Shown here: piece after piece, positions 1-8,703 of the stretch
Layout: each line of letters opens with the position of its first letter
Numbering within the stretch: the stretch's first letter is position 1
Assembly (NCBI RefSeq): GCF_022482905.1
Contig: NZ_JAKVOI010000001.1
Coordinates: forward strand, 496,001-560,000
DNA: 64,000 nt
Origin: Clostridium sp.
Lineage (GTDB): Bacteria; Bacillota; Clostridia; Clostridiales; Clostridiaceae
Direction of reading: 5' to 3'
Position numbers and translations under genes: made by a program
Notes under the pieces: generated by a model
The model's database searches: none
Seen by the model: the letters and a program-made list of their open reading frames with translations, nothing else
What the model was told of the DNA's origin: nothing

Positions 1-2
1 CT

Positions 3-698
3 TCGGACGAGTTATTGCCGGATGTACTGAAAAGTGCAGAGACTAATGTGGTGACTACAGCACTTAGAAGAGTAGATATGCATTCCAACAGAGGAAACAT
101 TGTAGATTTTATAGGCAAGGAGTATATATTGCTTCCCAATACATCAGGGGCAAGGACAGCAGATGAAGTGGTGAGACTGGCCAAGCTTGGAAGAGCTGCA
201 GGATGTGGAAACTGGATAAAGATAGAGGCAGTATCTGATAATAAATATCTTCTGCCGGACAATATTGAAACTATAAAAGCAACAGAGGAACTTGTCAAAG
301 ATGGATTTGTCGTACTCCCATATATAAATCCCGATCTTTCAGATGCAAAGAGACTTGTAAATGTGGGTGCAGCAGCAGTTATGCCTCTTGGCTCACCAAT
401 AGGATCAAACCGTGGAATAAGGACTAAAGAAATGATTAGAATACTTATAGATGAAATAGATATTCCTGTAATAGTAGATGCAGGCATAGGCAAACCTTCC
501 GATGCAACTTTGGTTATGGAAATGGGAGCAGATGCCGTACTTGTAAATACAGCGATAGCTACATCAGAAAATCCCGTACTTATGGCAGAGGCCTTTAAAT
601 ATGCAGTAAAAGCCGGAAGACAGGCATATATTGCAAAGTTAGGTGCTCAAAGAGACAGAGCTGAAGCTTCTTCTCCACTCACGGGATTTTTGAGATAG
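3..698 (+). CDS. thiG: Thiazole synthase ThiG (5' end cut by window edge)
   Basis: ThiG builds the thiazole phosphate ring of thiamine from 1-deoxyxylulose 5-phosphate, dehydroglycine and the ThiS thiocarboxylate. The reading frame is open from base 3 and 232 residues are visible; the family is about 255, so only the N-terminus is missing and no start codon is claimed. The NWIKIE segment carries the Lys that forms the imine with the sugar phosphate, and the GxGKPSDA and [10 protein letters not shown] segments are typical of the TIM-barrel phosphate site. It is followed 11 bases later by thiH, so it is a middle or late gene of a thiamine operon whose thiS/thiF part would lie upstream of the window. 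Confidence 0.96.
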   Translation, partial: SDELLPDVLKSAETNVVTTALRRVDMHSNRGNIVDFIGKEYILLPNTSGARTADEVVRLAKLGRAAGCGNWIKIEAVSDNKYLLPDNIETIKATEELVKDGFVVLPYINPDLSDAKRLVNVGAAAVMPLGSPIGSNRGIRTKEMIRILIDEIDIPVIVDAGIGKPSDATLVMEMGADAVLVNTAIATSENPVLMAEAFKYAVKAGRQAYIAKLGAQRDRAEASSPLTGFLR

Positions 699-709
699 GG
701 GGGAACATA

Positions 710-1819
710 TTGGGAATTTATGAAGAAATAAAAAAATATGAGGATTTTGATTTTGACGGATTTTTTGAGAATGTTACTGACTCAAAAGTAGAAAATATAC
801 TTTTGAAAGATAGAATTTCACGGGAAGATTTTTTGGCACTTTTATCTCCAGCGGCAGAAAGGTATCTTGAACCCATGGCCAGAAAAGCTAGAGAGATAAG
901 TATAAGGAATTTTGGAAAGAGTATAGTTTTGTATACACCTATGTATATTGCAAATTATTGTACAAATAAATGCATTTACTGCGGATACAATGTAGAGAAC
1001 AAAATTGTACGAAAAAAGATGACCTATGAGGAAATTGAAAGAGAGGCCAAAGCAATATCACAAACGGGCCTGAAACATATAATACTGCTTACAGGTGAAT
1101 CAAGGTATCATTGCCCTATGGAATACCTGAAAGAAGCTGTAAAAATACTCAAGAAATATTTTGCTTCCATATGTCTTGAAATATATCCTCTTGAGGAGGA
1201 TGAGTACAGGGAGCTTGTAGAACTTGGTGCTGACAGTTTGACGGTATACCAGGAAACCTATAATGAAGATGTATATAAGACAGTGCATCTTGCAGGGAAG
1301 AAGAGAGACTATAGATATAGACTGGAGGCACTTGACAGGGGATGCAGGGCAGGAATACATTCTGTAGGAATGAGTGCACTTCTGGGACTTTACAAGTGGA
1401 GAAATGAAGTATTTCTGACAGGTGTTCATGCCGAGTATATTTCAAAGAATTATCCCTCCGTTGAAATAAGTATGTCTGTTCCAAGAATAAGACCTCATGC
1501 CGGAAGCCCAATCAAGATATATGAAGTAACTGACAAAAATTTAGTACAGGCTGCTATGGCATATAAGATATTTCTGCAGAGAGCGGGTATCAATATTACT
1601 ACAAGAGAGGGAGCGGAAATGAGAAACAACCTTATTCCACTTGGAGTTACGAAAATGTCTGCAGGTGTCACTACCGAAGTTGGAGGACATTCATTGGATG
1701 ATGAAGATAAAGGAGAAGGCCAGTTTATAATATCCGATAGCAGATCAGTTGATGAAATAAAGGATGAGATAGAGAAGCAGGGATACAATGCAGTATTCAA
1801 GGACTGGCAGTATTGTTAA
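710..1819 (+). CDS. thiH: 2-iminoacetate synthase ThiH
   Basis: ThiH is the radical SAM tyrosine lyase that supplies dehydroglycine to ThiG in anaerobes. The 369-residue protein has the radical SAM cluster motif as Cys84-x3-Cys88-x2-Cys91 and ends in the KDWQYC-type tail seen in the family. A TTG start at 710 is preceded by a GGGGGGAA ribosome-binding site. It sits 11 bases after thiG and its stop codon is immediately followed by the ATG of the next gene, so translation is probably coupled. Confidence 0.96.
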   Translation: MGIYEEIKKYEDFDFDGFFENVTDSKVENILLKDRISREDFLALLSPAAERYLEPMARKAREISIRNFGKSIVLYTPMYIANYCTNKCIYCGYNVENKIVRKKMTYEEIEREAKAISQTGLKHIILLTGESRYHCPMEYLKEAVKILKKYFASICLEIYPLEEDEYRELVELGADSLTVYQETYNEDVYKTVHLAGKKRDYRYRLEALDRGCRAGIHSVGMSALLGLYKWRNEVFLTGVHAEYISKNYPSVEISMSVPRIRPHAGSPIKIYEVTDKNLVQAAMAYKIFLQRAGINITTREGAEMRNNLIPLGVTKMSAGVTTEVGGHSLDDEDKGEGQFIISDSRSVDEIKDEIEKQGYNAVFKDWQYC

Positions 1820-2431
1820 ATGAAAAATGAGGATATTTTTAAATTGAAGGGAAGCAAAAGGATAATTTCAATTACAAACAGACATCTTGTACCGGAAGGA
1901 TGTCTATATAGTACGCTGGAAAAATGTGCCCGGCTTGGTACGGATGCCATAATGCTCAGGGAAAAAGACTTATGTTATGAAGAAATCATTGCAATGGGTA
2001 AAAGTATTAAAGATATATGCGATAGATACAATAAAAGATTCATAATAAATGGAAGTGCAAGAGCAGCTTTGAATCTCAGGGCTTTTGCATTCCATACAGG
2101 ATTTCAGATATTTAAATCCATGGAGGAAAATAGCAGGGAGATAGATACTCTGAAAAATAAAAATATAAAGATAGGAGTCTCAATCCACAGTGTCCGGGAA
2201 GCTGTAGAAGTTGAAAAGTCAGGGGCAGATTATATAATAGCCGGTAATATATTTGAAACCGGCTGTAAACCAGGCTTGGAAGGAAAAGGACTGGATTTTT
2301 TAAAAAAAGTAATTGAAGGTGTAGATATACCTGTAATTGCAATAGGAGGTATAGGGCCTTCCAATATTGAAGAAGTTCTTAATACTGGAGCTTATGGTGT
2401 TGCAATAATGTCATGTGCCATGCTGCTCTGA
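1820..2431 (+). CDS. TenI/ThiE-family protein, probable thiazole tautomerase
   Basis: This is a 203-residue TIM-barrel protein of the ThiE/TenI family. The LREKDL segment and the GGIGP phosphate loop are present. The segment GNIFETGCKPGLEGKG matches TenI (thiazole tautomerase, which aromatises the ThiG product) better than ThiE. The acidic metal-binding stretch expected in thiamine-phosphate synthase after the IIN strand reads NGS here, which argues against a normal ThiE. The residue before the IFET strand is Asn where I recall a catalytic His in Bacillus TenI. Its position directly after thiH supports a thiazole-branch role. Activity is inferred; it could be a diverged ThiE. Confidence 0.8.
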   Translation: MKNEDIFKLKGSKRIISITNRHLVPEGCLYSTLEKCARLGTDAIMLREKDLCYEEIIAMGKSIKDICDRYNKRFIINGSARAALNLRAFAFHTGFQIFKSMEENSREIDTLKNKNIKIGVSIHSVREAVEVEKSGADYIIAGNIFETGCKPGLEGKGLDFLKKVIEGVDIPVIAIGGIGPSNIEEVLNTGAYGVAIMSCAMLL

Positions 2432-2441
2432 TGTCTGTTGT

Positions 2442-2482
2442 AAAAATATACGAGGCTGTTAATGGCCTCGTATATTTTTATA
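2442..2482. terminator. Bidirectional intrinsic terminator
   Basis: A perfect 15-bp stem (2442-2456 with 2465-2479) and an 8-base loop lie between the convergent thi operon and the HAD gene. A-rich and T-rich flanks on the two sides allow termination in both directions. Confidence 0.9.
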
Positions 2483-2486
2483 ATAT

Positions 2487-3140
2487 CTATTTTATAAATT
2501 TCATGAGTTCCATGGGATTGTGGATAAGTACATTTGCACCATTTTCTAGCAATTCATCGGCACTTCTGAATCCCCAGGTAACACCTATGGCATACATTCC
2601 AGCGTTGTTTGCAGTTTTCATATCGACATCTGTATCCCCAAGGTAAAGGTATTTAGATGGCTCAATTTTGGATAGCCTTGCTATTTCAAGTGCCGAATAG
2701 GGATCAGGCTTATTAGGTACACCACCCCTTGAACCAAATACAAAGTCAAAACGCTTCAGCCCAAAAAATTTATCAATCATTAATTTAGTAAATTCATCCG
2801 GTTTATTTGACAAAACAGATATTTTCATATCTTTATTGTAGAGATTGTCAAGCAATTCCTCTATTTCAGCATAAGGCATTGTAAGTTCATGCCATTTTCT
2901 GCTGTATTGTTCTTTAAGTTGTGACAGGCATATCTCTACTAGTGATTCTTCGGGTTCTTCAAAGGGCAGCGTACGTCTTACGAGCTCTTTCATTCCGTTT
3001 CCTACAAAGTAATTATATTTCTCAATATCGTGAGTTGGAAAACCATGTTTTTCAAGTACAAAATTCATTGAGTTTGCAAGGTCGCCAAGTGTATTGAGAA
3101 GTGTGCCGTCAAGATCAAATATGATTCCAGAATAAATCAT
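2487..3140 (-). CDS. HAD-superfamily phosphatase, phosphoglycolate phosphatase-like
   Basis: A 217-residue HAD hydrolase of the Gph/PgpB type. Motif I is DLDGT at residues 9-13 with both catalytic aspartates, motif II is the SNKPDEF segment, and motif IV is LGDTDVD. The substrate cannot be read from sequence; 2-phosphoglycolate or another small phosphomonoester is likely. A GGAGG ribosome-binding site lies 7 bases before the ATG. The gene is 14 bases downstream of the receptor gene on the same strand, so the two are probably co-transcribed. Confidence 0.9.
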   Translation of the reverse strand: MIYSGIIFDLDGTLLNTLGDLANSMNFVLEKHGFPTHDIEKYNYFVGNGMKELVRRTLPFEEPEESLVEICLSQLKEQYSRKWHELTMPYAEIEELLDNLYNKDMKISVLSNKPDEFTKLMIDKFFGLKRFDFVFGSRGGVPNKPDPYSALEIARLSKIEPSKYLYLGDTDVDMKTANNAGMYAIGVTWGFRSADELLENGANVLIHNPMELMKFIK

Positions 3141-3154
3141 TTTAATTCCTCCAG

Positions 3155-3985
3155 TTATTCAGATAGCTCATTGAGTTTGTTAATTAATATAGTAAGATTG
3201 CTTATGGAAGCATTAAGTTCTTGAATCTGGGAAAGTTGATCCTTGAATGTATCTGAGGTGGAACTTATTCCACTGGATATATTATTTACCGATTTTTCTA
3301 TTTCCTTAAGTATGGAGTTTATTTGGGATACAGACTCAGTACTTGAACTTGACAACTTTCGTATTTCATTTGCAACTACAGTAAACCCTTTTCCGTTTTC
3401 TCCTGCCCTTGAAGCCTCAATAGCTGCATTTAGGCCTAAAAGATTTGTCTTAGAAGCTATATTTTTAATAAAATCTAATACTTCATCTGTATTTTTAGTT
3501 TTTTCTGCAGCATCCTTGACTTCCGACAATATGTTTTCATTGGAATTTACCGATTTTTCTACATCAGAAGTTATAACTTCTGAAGCTTTTGAAATTCCCT
3601 GAATGGCTTTTGACAATATTTTAGAAGCCTCCAGAAATTTATAGTGACGTTCCATGCTTTTAACCAAAACTACACTGCCTATTATTTTATCATCCTCTTT
3701 TACTGGTATTCCTATGGCTTTTATTTCAACACCAAAGGTTTCCTTGGGAACTATTGTTACTATTGGTTTGCCGGCCTTTATGCATTCATAGGCAGCCCCT
3801 TTAGGTCTCAAAGGATCGCCGGGTTTTGCATTCATGTTTATATTTTCACTGTTTACTACCTTTATGAAGTTGGTAGTAGTTGACATAGTAAAGGCTATCT
3901 CATCGTCGAAAAAGTAGTGCATATAAGGGATTAGAATATCAAAAGCTTTTTGGAATGTGTTATTAATTTCAATAGTATTTTCCAT
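3155..3985 (-). CDS. Soluble methyl-accepting-chemotaxis-type signalling protein
   Basis: The 276-residue protein has no membrane segment. Residues about 1-115 form a small sensor domain of PAS/Cache-like character. From about 130 on it is the coiled-coil signalling domain of chemoreceptors, with the hairpin-tip region rich in [16 protein letters not shown]. The tip is unusually short and the protein lacks HAMP, so it is a cytoplasmic receptor. The ligand is unknown. Its start follows a G-rich ribosome-binding site, and the HAD phosphatase is its downstream operon partner. Confidence 0.88.
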   Translation of the reverse strand: MENTIEINNTFQKAFDILIPYMHYFFDDEIAFTMSTTTNFIKVVNSENINMNAKPGDPLRPKGAAYECIKAGKPIVTIVPKETFGVEIKAIGIPVKEDDKIIGSVVLVKSMERHYKFLEASKILSKAIQGISKASEVITSDVEKSVNSNENILSEVKDAAEKTKNTDEVLDFIKNIASKTNLLGLNAAIEASRAGENGKGFTVVANEIRKLSSSSTESVSQINSILKEIEKSVNNISSGISSTSDTFKDQLSQIQELNASISNLTILINKLNELSE

Positions 3986-4203
3986 TTTTTATACCGCCCC
4001 CGGATTAAAGCATAATTTAAAATATATGATTTACTAAATATAATTTTAAGTGCTGGAGAGGGATTTGTCCATAATTAATTTTTAGGTTGTTTTTGTATAA
4101 AAAGTCACATTTACTCCGCTGATTAATATTATAGAAGTATAGAACACATGATAAAAAATTAGTATACCTAGTAAATATTTAAGAAAACAAGGAGGGGTCT
4201 AGT

Positions 4204-4317
4204 ATGTCACACAGATGTAATGATAACAGTTCAGCAAGAAAATGTGGATCTGGGAAAGAGGTATTGATAATAATAATCATACTGATACTATTCTGTGGTA
4301 TTAGTTGTGGAGACTAA
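4204..4317 (+). CDS. Cys-rich tiny membrane protein, copy 1
   Basis: A 37-residue reading frame with a very strong AAGGAGGGG ribosome-binding site just upstream. The N-terminal half is polar with two Cys. It is followed by KEV and a run of about a dozen Ile/Leu residues, and the protein ends FCGISCGD. The architecture is a short hydrophobic segment capped by Cys-Gly motifs. I do not recognise a family. Bases 4246-4314 are nearly identical to 4451-4519 in the next gene, with four differences, three of them silent, which supports real coding and recent tandem duplication. Confidence 0.8.
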   Translation: MSHRCNDNSSARKCGSGKEVLIIIIILILFCGISCGD

Positions 4318-4417
4318 TAAAAGAAAGTAACAATTCACCTGATTCACCAATATACTGAAATTGAACAAAAGATTAAAAATAAGTTAGCTTAATACAAGAT
4401 GATAAGGAGGGGTCTTT

Positions 4418-4528
4418 ATGTCACGTTCAAGTAGCTGCGGATCAGGTAGTGGATCCGGGAAAGAGGTATTGGTAATAATAATCATACTGATACTATTCTG
4501 CGGTATTAGCTGTGGAGACAGATACTAA
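4418..4528 (+). CDS. Cys-rich tiny membrane protein, copy 2
   Basis: A 36-residue paralogue of the preceding gene, with the same AAGGAGGGGTCT leader before its ATG. The N-terminus is Ser/Gly-rich with one Cys. The Ile/Leu segment and FCGISCGD tail repeat those of copy 1 with one Ile-to-Val change, plus two extra residues (RY). The function is unknown. A small hairpin at 4563-4586 follows it, so the third copy may be transcribed separately. Confidence 0.8.
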   Translation: MSRSSSCGSGSGSGKEVLVIIIILILFCGISCGDRY

Positions 4529-4562
4529 TACAAAAAGATAAATTTTATATGATTAACTTTTA

Positions 4563-4591
4563 AAGAGGGACAGATATGCCCCTCTTCTGTT
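4563..4591 (+). terminator. Weak hairpin after copy 2
   Basis: A 7-bp stem (4563-4569 with 4580-4586) and a short T-containing tail lie between the second and third small genes. It could attenuate read-through. Confidence 0.5.
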
Positions 4592-4664
4592 TATAGAATA
4601 TATACTTTAGAACAGGAGATTAAAAATCGAAGAACGATATATTGGATAATAAGGAGGGATTTTT

Positions 4665-4790
4665 ATGTCATGCTGCAGACATAGGTGTCATAGACATAGG
4701 GACTGTGGATGTTTTGGAGGCAGTAATAAGTGTATAATAATATTGATATTGCTGATATGCTTCTGCGGATGCGGCAGAAGATTCTGTTAG
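4665..4790 (+). CDS. Cys-rich tiny membrane protein, copy 3 (diverged)
   Basis: A 41-residue protein behind an AAGGAGGG ribosome-binding site. The N-terminus is rich in Cys, His and Arg (about six Cys/His pairs in the first 16 residues). An Ile/Leu segment follows, ending CFCGCGRRFC. It keeps the layout of copies 1 and 2 but has nine Cys in total, so metal binding, disulfide cross-linking or a structural spore or envelope role are open possibilities. It is not assigned to a family. Confidence 0.76.
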   Translation: MSCCRHRCHRHRDCGCFGGSNKCIIILILLICFCGCGRRFC

Positions 4791-4818
4791 ATCTATACGA
4801 TATTTTGATGATGAAATC

Positions 4819-4850
4819 AAGGGAAAATGAGGAATTCATTTTCCCTTTTC
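4819..4850. terminator. Bidirectional terminator
   Basis: A perfect 12-bp stem (4819-4830 with 4836-4847) and a 5-base loop sit between the Cys-rich small genes and the convergent Crp/Fnr gene. It ends in TTTT on the plus strand and in an equivalent run on the minus strand. Confidence 0.85.
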
Positions 4851-5527
4851 TAATAAAATAAATTATATATAGATTCTATGTCCTTTATGATTATCGTATT
4901 TTTTATCATTTCAATTAAATTGTCATTTTTCATATTTATAAGTTCTCTTGAAAGTGAAGGTCTCGGAACTCCAAGCTGACCGGCCAATTCCTTTTTTGTA
5001 ATATTCAATTTTACTCTCAAGCTTTTTTGTGATTCATATTCTTCCAAAAGATATGCTGCAATTTTCTGCCTTAAAGTCTGATAGGACATGTTTTTTACTT
5101 TTTTATTCAGCATCAATATCTTGTCAGACAGAAGCGTCATAAAATTATTCAAAAAAATAGAGTGCATACTGCAGAGCTTTAATATACTCTCCTTTGATAT
5201 AAACATTATATTTGAACTGGTTGAGGAAATTATGGTTGCAGGGTAGGTATTTCTATTTGAAAATATTATAACCTCACCAAATATATTGCCTTCGGATAAA
5301 CTGCTCATGGTAATGATTTTACCAGATGCATACAGCTTTTGTACTTCAACGATTCCGCTAAGTATTATACCTATTTTTGAACAGCTGGAACCTTCTATGG
5401 CAATGACTTCATTTCTTGAATAGCTGTCAACAGTAAGGGGAAGCCCCGCCAGAAGATTTTCTATTTCACTGTCAGAAAAATTTTTCATCAATATGCATTT
5501 CTTCAATGGGTTTAACATTGTATCCAT
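4850..5527 (-). CDS. Crp/Fnr-family transcriptional regulator
   Basis: A 225-residue regulator with a cyclic-nucleotide-binding-like beta-barrel in the first ~120 residues, a long dimer helix, and a C-terminal winged helix (recognition region near GVPRPSLSREL). I chose the ATG at 5527 because GGAG lies 8 bases upstream; a longer start at 5569 has no ribosome-binding site and would overlap the operator. No FNR-type Cys cluster is visible. It is divergent from an iron-sulfur protein, as in clostridial HcpR-like loci that respond to nitrosative or redox stress. The ligand is inferred only by analogy. Confidence 0.88.
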   Translation of the reverse strand: MDTMLNPLKKCILMKNFSDSEIENLLAGLPLTVDSYSRNEVIAIEGSSCSKIGIILSGIVEVQKLYASGKIITMSSLSEGNIFGEVIIFSNRNTYPATIISSTSSNIMFISKESILKLCSMHSIFLNNFMTLLSDKILMLNKKVKNMSYQTLRQKIAAYLLEEYESQKSLRVKLNITKKELAGQLGVPRPSLSRELINMKNDNLIEMIKNTIIIKDIESIYNLFY

Positions 5528-5562
5528 AGTATATACTCCAATATAGAAAATTTTTGATTGTT

Positions 5563-5576
5563 GTAACATTGGTTAC
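5563..5576. promoter_or_regulatory. Crp/Fnr-type palindromic operator
   Basis: The perfect inverted repeat GTAAC-ATTG-GTTAC lies in the divergent intergenic region. A TATAAT box on the plus strand at 5599-5604 would put the start site near 5611, so the dyad centre falls at about -41.5, the classic class II activator position. No good -35 box is present there, consistent with activator dependence. Confidence 0.65.
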
Positions 5577-5644
5577 CGATATCATATAATTATTCTATTA
5601 TAATAAAAACATAAAATCAATATGAAGCTGAGGAGGAAATTATA

Positions 5645-6364
5645 ATGATAAGAAAAATAGTTAATATAAATAAGGAAAAATGTAATGGATGTGGACTGTG
5701 TGTTAATGCCTGCCACGAAGGTGCAATAAAAATAGTTGATGGAAAAGCTGAACTCATAAGTGATGAGTATTGTGATGGATTGGGGGATTGCCTTCCTGAA
5801 TGTCCTACAGGTGCAATAAATATAGTTGAAAGGGAAAGCAAGCCATATGATGAAGAAATGGTCATAAGCACGAAAAAGGAAAAGCTGCCCTGCGGGTGCC
5901 CTGGAACAGCGGCCAGAAAAATAAATAGAAAAACTGGTGTTAATTTGAAAGCTGATAATAAAATCGATAATGGAGTCAACGATGTAGAAAATAATGTATC
6001 TGAATTACAACAGTGGCCGGTTCAGTTGAAGCTTATAAACACAAAGGCTCCTTATTTGAAAAATGCGGATCTTTTGGTAGCTGCAGATTGCACTGCCTAT
6101 GCCTATGGAGGGTTTCACAAGGACTTCATAAAAGGCCGTATTACAGTTATAGGATGTCCTAAATTAGATGATATATCCTATTATGAAGATAAACTTGCAG
6201 AGATAATTTCAAATAACGATTTAAAAAGTATAACTGTTGTAAGAATGGAAGTTCCGTGCTGCAGGGGAATTGTAAGTGCGGTGAAAAATGCAATGTTGAA
6301 GTCTCAGACAATAATTCCATATAGGGAAGTTGTTGTTTCAACTGATGGCAATATCATAAGCTAG
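5645..6364 (+). CDS. Ferredoxin-domain iron-sulfur protein
   Basis: A 239-residue protein with a GAGGAGG ribosome-binding site. Residues 13-23 hold a full 4Fe-4S motif (Cys13, 16, 19, 23). The second motif has Cys43, Cys49 and Cys53 and lacks one of the usual four. A PCGCPG Cys pair lies near residue 80. The C-terminal half has further conserved-looking cysteines, in AADCTAYAYGG, a GCPK segment and an EVPCCRG segment. The layout is that of iron-sulfur proteins found beside HcpR-type regulators. It probably carries electrons or a cluster in a redox or nitrosative response. Its 3' end overlaps the convergent dipeptidase gene by 11 bases. Confidence 0.85.
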   Translation: MIRKIVNINKEKCNGCGLCVNACHEGAIKIVDGKAELISDEYCDGLGDCLPECPTGAINIVERESKPYDEEMVISTKKEKLPCGCPGTAARKINRKTGVNLKADNKIDNGVNDVENNVSELQQWPVQLKLINTKAPYLKNADLLVAADCTAYAYGGFHKDFIKGRITVIGCPKLDDISYYEDKLAEIISNNDLKSITVVRMEVPCCRGIVSAVKNAMLKSQTIIPYREVVVSTDGNIIS

Positions 6365-7529
6365 GATGTTCGAATGTCCCATAAACTATAGGCTTATAAT
6401 TGTTTACCATGATTCTGCCTCTGGCTATTACACAGTATAGATTCAATTTTTTGTCAAGAAGCAGTATATCAGCATCAAAGTTTTCTTTTATATGGCCCTT
6501 GTCTTTTAATTTTAAAAGACGGGCAGGTGAAGAAGTAAATGGTATAAGGGCAGTTTCCAGTGATGTATTTTTTTCAACCGATTCCCTTATAGCTTCCATG
6601 TCCGTAGTAGGAAGTCCTACAGTTAATTTTATCAGATTCCCATCATGGTCAAATATGGGCATGCTTCCTCCGGCATCGGAACTCATTGTTATATGGTAGG
6701 GAGAAATATTTTCTTTTAACATTGACATGTATAATTGTGATGCTGATATAGATGATGTTCCATCTTCATTTTTTATACCTGTAGTTATATCCACAAATCC
6801 ACCTGCTTTGGCATAATCAATGGACTGTTTTACAAGCAGGGGATTTCTGTTCAAATGAGTTGGAAGAAGATTTTCCAAAGGAATTTCTGCACTGTCGATG
6901 AGGTCAAATAAAGGTTGAAGTCCACTTTTGTCATCTCCAACATGAAGATGGAGTATGCCGCATTTACTTGATAGAAGGCCGCCAGCACATGTTTCACTTG
7001 CAATGTGGGCTAGATTATGGCAGGAAGGATGGCTTCCTCTATAGTCGGATATGGCTATTTCGCCAGCACCTATTATTTTATCTATGAGAATTATGTCCCC
7101 TCTCACTGTGTTTGTCAGTGTTCTCGTAGGAACTTCATAACATCCTGTCCAGCAGTAAGTACTTATCCCTTCGGATTCAAGAGCCCTTGCTTTTGAAAGC
7201 AATCCACCCATATTTCTGGTAATGCCGTCTGTACCTAGAAGACCAACACAGGTTGTAATGCCGTTTGTAGTAAAACTGGTGAGGTTCATTTCAGGAGTCC
7301 TGTTTATAAAACCACCTTCACCGCCGGCACCGTTTATGTGAATATGGAGGTCGATAATACCTGGAACGGCAGTTAGGCCTTCACCATCAATAATGGTTAT
7401 TTCGGGAAAATACCTGTCAGGCAAGTTTACTTTGGAGGATAAATAGGCTATTTTGTCATAACAGATAAGTATATTTTTCTTCCCTATGTACTCTGGGGAA
7501 AAAATTTCTATATTTTTAACAAGTAACAT
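6354..7529 (-). CDS. iadA: Isoaspartyl dipeptidase
   Basis: A 391-residue amidohydrolase that cleaves beta-aspartyl dipeptides from damaged proteins. The metal-binding HxH is His62/His64 in LHIHINGAGGEGG. Later ligands are in the LHLHVGDD segment and the SSDAGGS segment, matching IadA (two-zinc enzyme). The ATG at 7529 is preferred because GGAG lies 12 bases upstream; an in-frame TTG at 7541 directly abuts that site. No terminator separates it from the converging ferredoxin-type gene, and the two coding ends overlap. Confidence 0.92.
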   Translation of the reverse strand: MLLVKNIEIFSPEYIGKKNILICYDKIAYLSSKVNLPDRYFPEITIIDGEGLTAVPGIIDLHIHINGAGGEGGFINRTPEMNLTSFTTNGITTCVGLLGTDGITRNMGGLLSKARALESEGISTYCWTGCYEVPTRTLTNTVRGDIILIDKIIGAGEIAISDYRGSHPSCHNLAHIASETCAGGLLSSKCGILHLHVGDDKSGLQPLFDLIDSAEIPLENLLPTHLNRNPLLVKQSIDYAKAGGFVDITTGIKNEDGTSSISASQLYMSMLKENISPYHITMSSDAGGSMPIFDHDGNLIKLTVGLPTTDMEAIRESVEKNTSLETALIPFTSSPARLLKLKDKGHIKENFDADILLLDKKLNLYCVIARGRIMVNNYKPIVYGTFEHPSL

Positions 7530-7595
7530 AAAGTATAACAACTCCTTTTAATTTACTATATCTATTAATAGAAATTTTATACTTATTATACTGTT

Positions 7596-8582
7596 TTAAA
7601 TGTATCCATTAAGTGCCCTTATGGATATTTCACCGGATATTATGTGTTTTATTGACCCATCGGGATATTTTACTATAAGTTCGCCATTTTCTCCAATATC
7701 TATAGCTTTTGCGAAATATTCTTTTCCGTTGAATATTATCTTTATATCACGCCCGAGTACAGCGGAGTGTTCTTTACATATGCTTATGGATGATTTAATA
7801 CTAAGATTTTCCTCAAATTCATTATAAAGATTTTCAAACTTGTTCATTATCAGTGCAAGAAGAAGTTTCCTGTCAATGGGAGAACCTGTTTCAATTTTCA
7901 GAGAAGAGGCCTTGTTTGATATGTCACCTTTGAAATCACATTTGTCAAGATTTACATTTACACCCATTCCCACAACCACGTAATTTACCATGTTGAGTTC
8001 ACCGCTCATTTCCGTAAGTATTCCACATACTTTTTTGTGGTTTATGATTATGTCATTGGGCCATTTGACATATCCGTCTATTTCTAATTCATTTAAGGCC
8101 GTTATAACTGCAGCTGCAGCTATCTGGGTTATTTTAGGAACATTTACAGGAGCAGTTTGAGGTCTTAAAATTATGGAAAGCCATATACCCTTGTATTTTG
8201 GAGAAATCCAGGTTCGCCCCAGTCTTCCATGCCCTATAGTCTGTTCTTCCGAGACTACAACGGTTCCATGAGATTCACCTTTTTCTGCAAGTTCCTTTGC
8301 TTTCATGTTTGTAGAATTTATGCTGTCAAAATAGAAAAAATTTTTCCCGATACAATTTGTATGAAGATTACATTTTATTTCATCATAAGTAAGTATATCC
8401 GGAGAATACATAAGTTTGTATCCCTTTTTCGGAGAGGAATCTATCCTATACCCCTCATTTCTCAATATATTTATATATTTCCATATGGCTGTACGGCTTA
8501 CTTTTAATTTTTCACTTATAAGCTGACCGGACAGAAAGGTGTCATTGTTTTCTCTCAGTAAATTTAATATCGATTCTTTCAT
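7596..8582 (-). CDS. birA: Biotin-protein ligase / biotin repressor BirA
   Basis: A 328-residue bifunctional BirA. An N-terminal helix-turn-helix (about residues 17-40) is followed by the ligase domain with the GHGRLGRTW biotinyl-AMP loop, the KWPNDI segment and a C-terminal SH3-like domain. It attaches biotin to carboxylase carrier proteins and represses biotin genes. The ATG at 8582 is chosen because AAGGA lies about 8 bases upstream; the longer start at 8591 abuts that site. Confidence 0.95.
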   Translation of the reverse strand: MKESILNLLRENNDTFLSGQLISEKLKVSRTAIWKYINILRNEGYRIDSSPKKGYKLMYSPDILTYDEIKCNLHTNCIGKNFFYFDSINSTNMKAKELAEKGESHGTVVVSEEQTIGHGRLGRTWISPKYKGIWLSIILRPQTAPVNVPKITQIAAAAVITALNELEIDGYVKWPNDIIINHKKVCGILTEMSGELNMVNYVVVGMGVNVNLDKCDFKGDISNKASSLKIETGSPIDRKLLLALIMNKFENLYNEFEENLSIKSSISICKEHSAVLGRDIKIIFNGKEYFAKAIDIGENGELIVKYPDGSIKHIISGEISIRALNGYI

Positions 8583-8703
8583 AAAAACCATCCTTTTCTT
8601 GTATTGACTAATGGTATTATACTATAAATTAATTTCCTATTACAATTTTAGCTGAATATAGTTTATAATTTATTTAGAAGTTAATTCGGCAGGAGGTTTT
8701 ATT

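Noticed and set aside
5528-5569. Longer start of the Crp/Fnr protein
   Set aside because: It has no ribosome-binding site and its first codon lies inside the palindromic operator.
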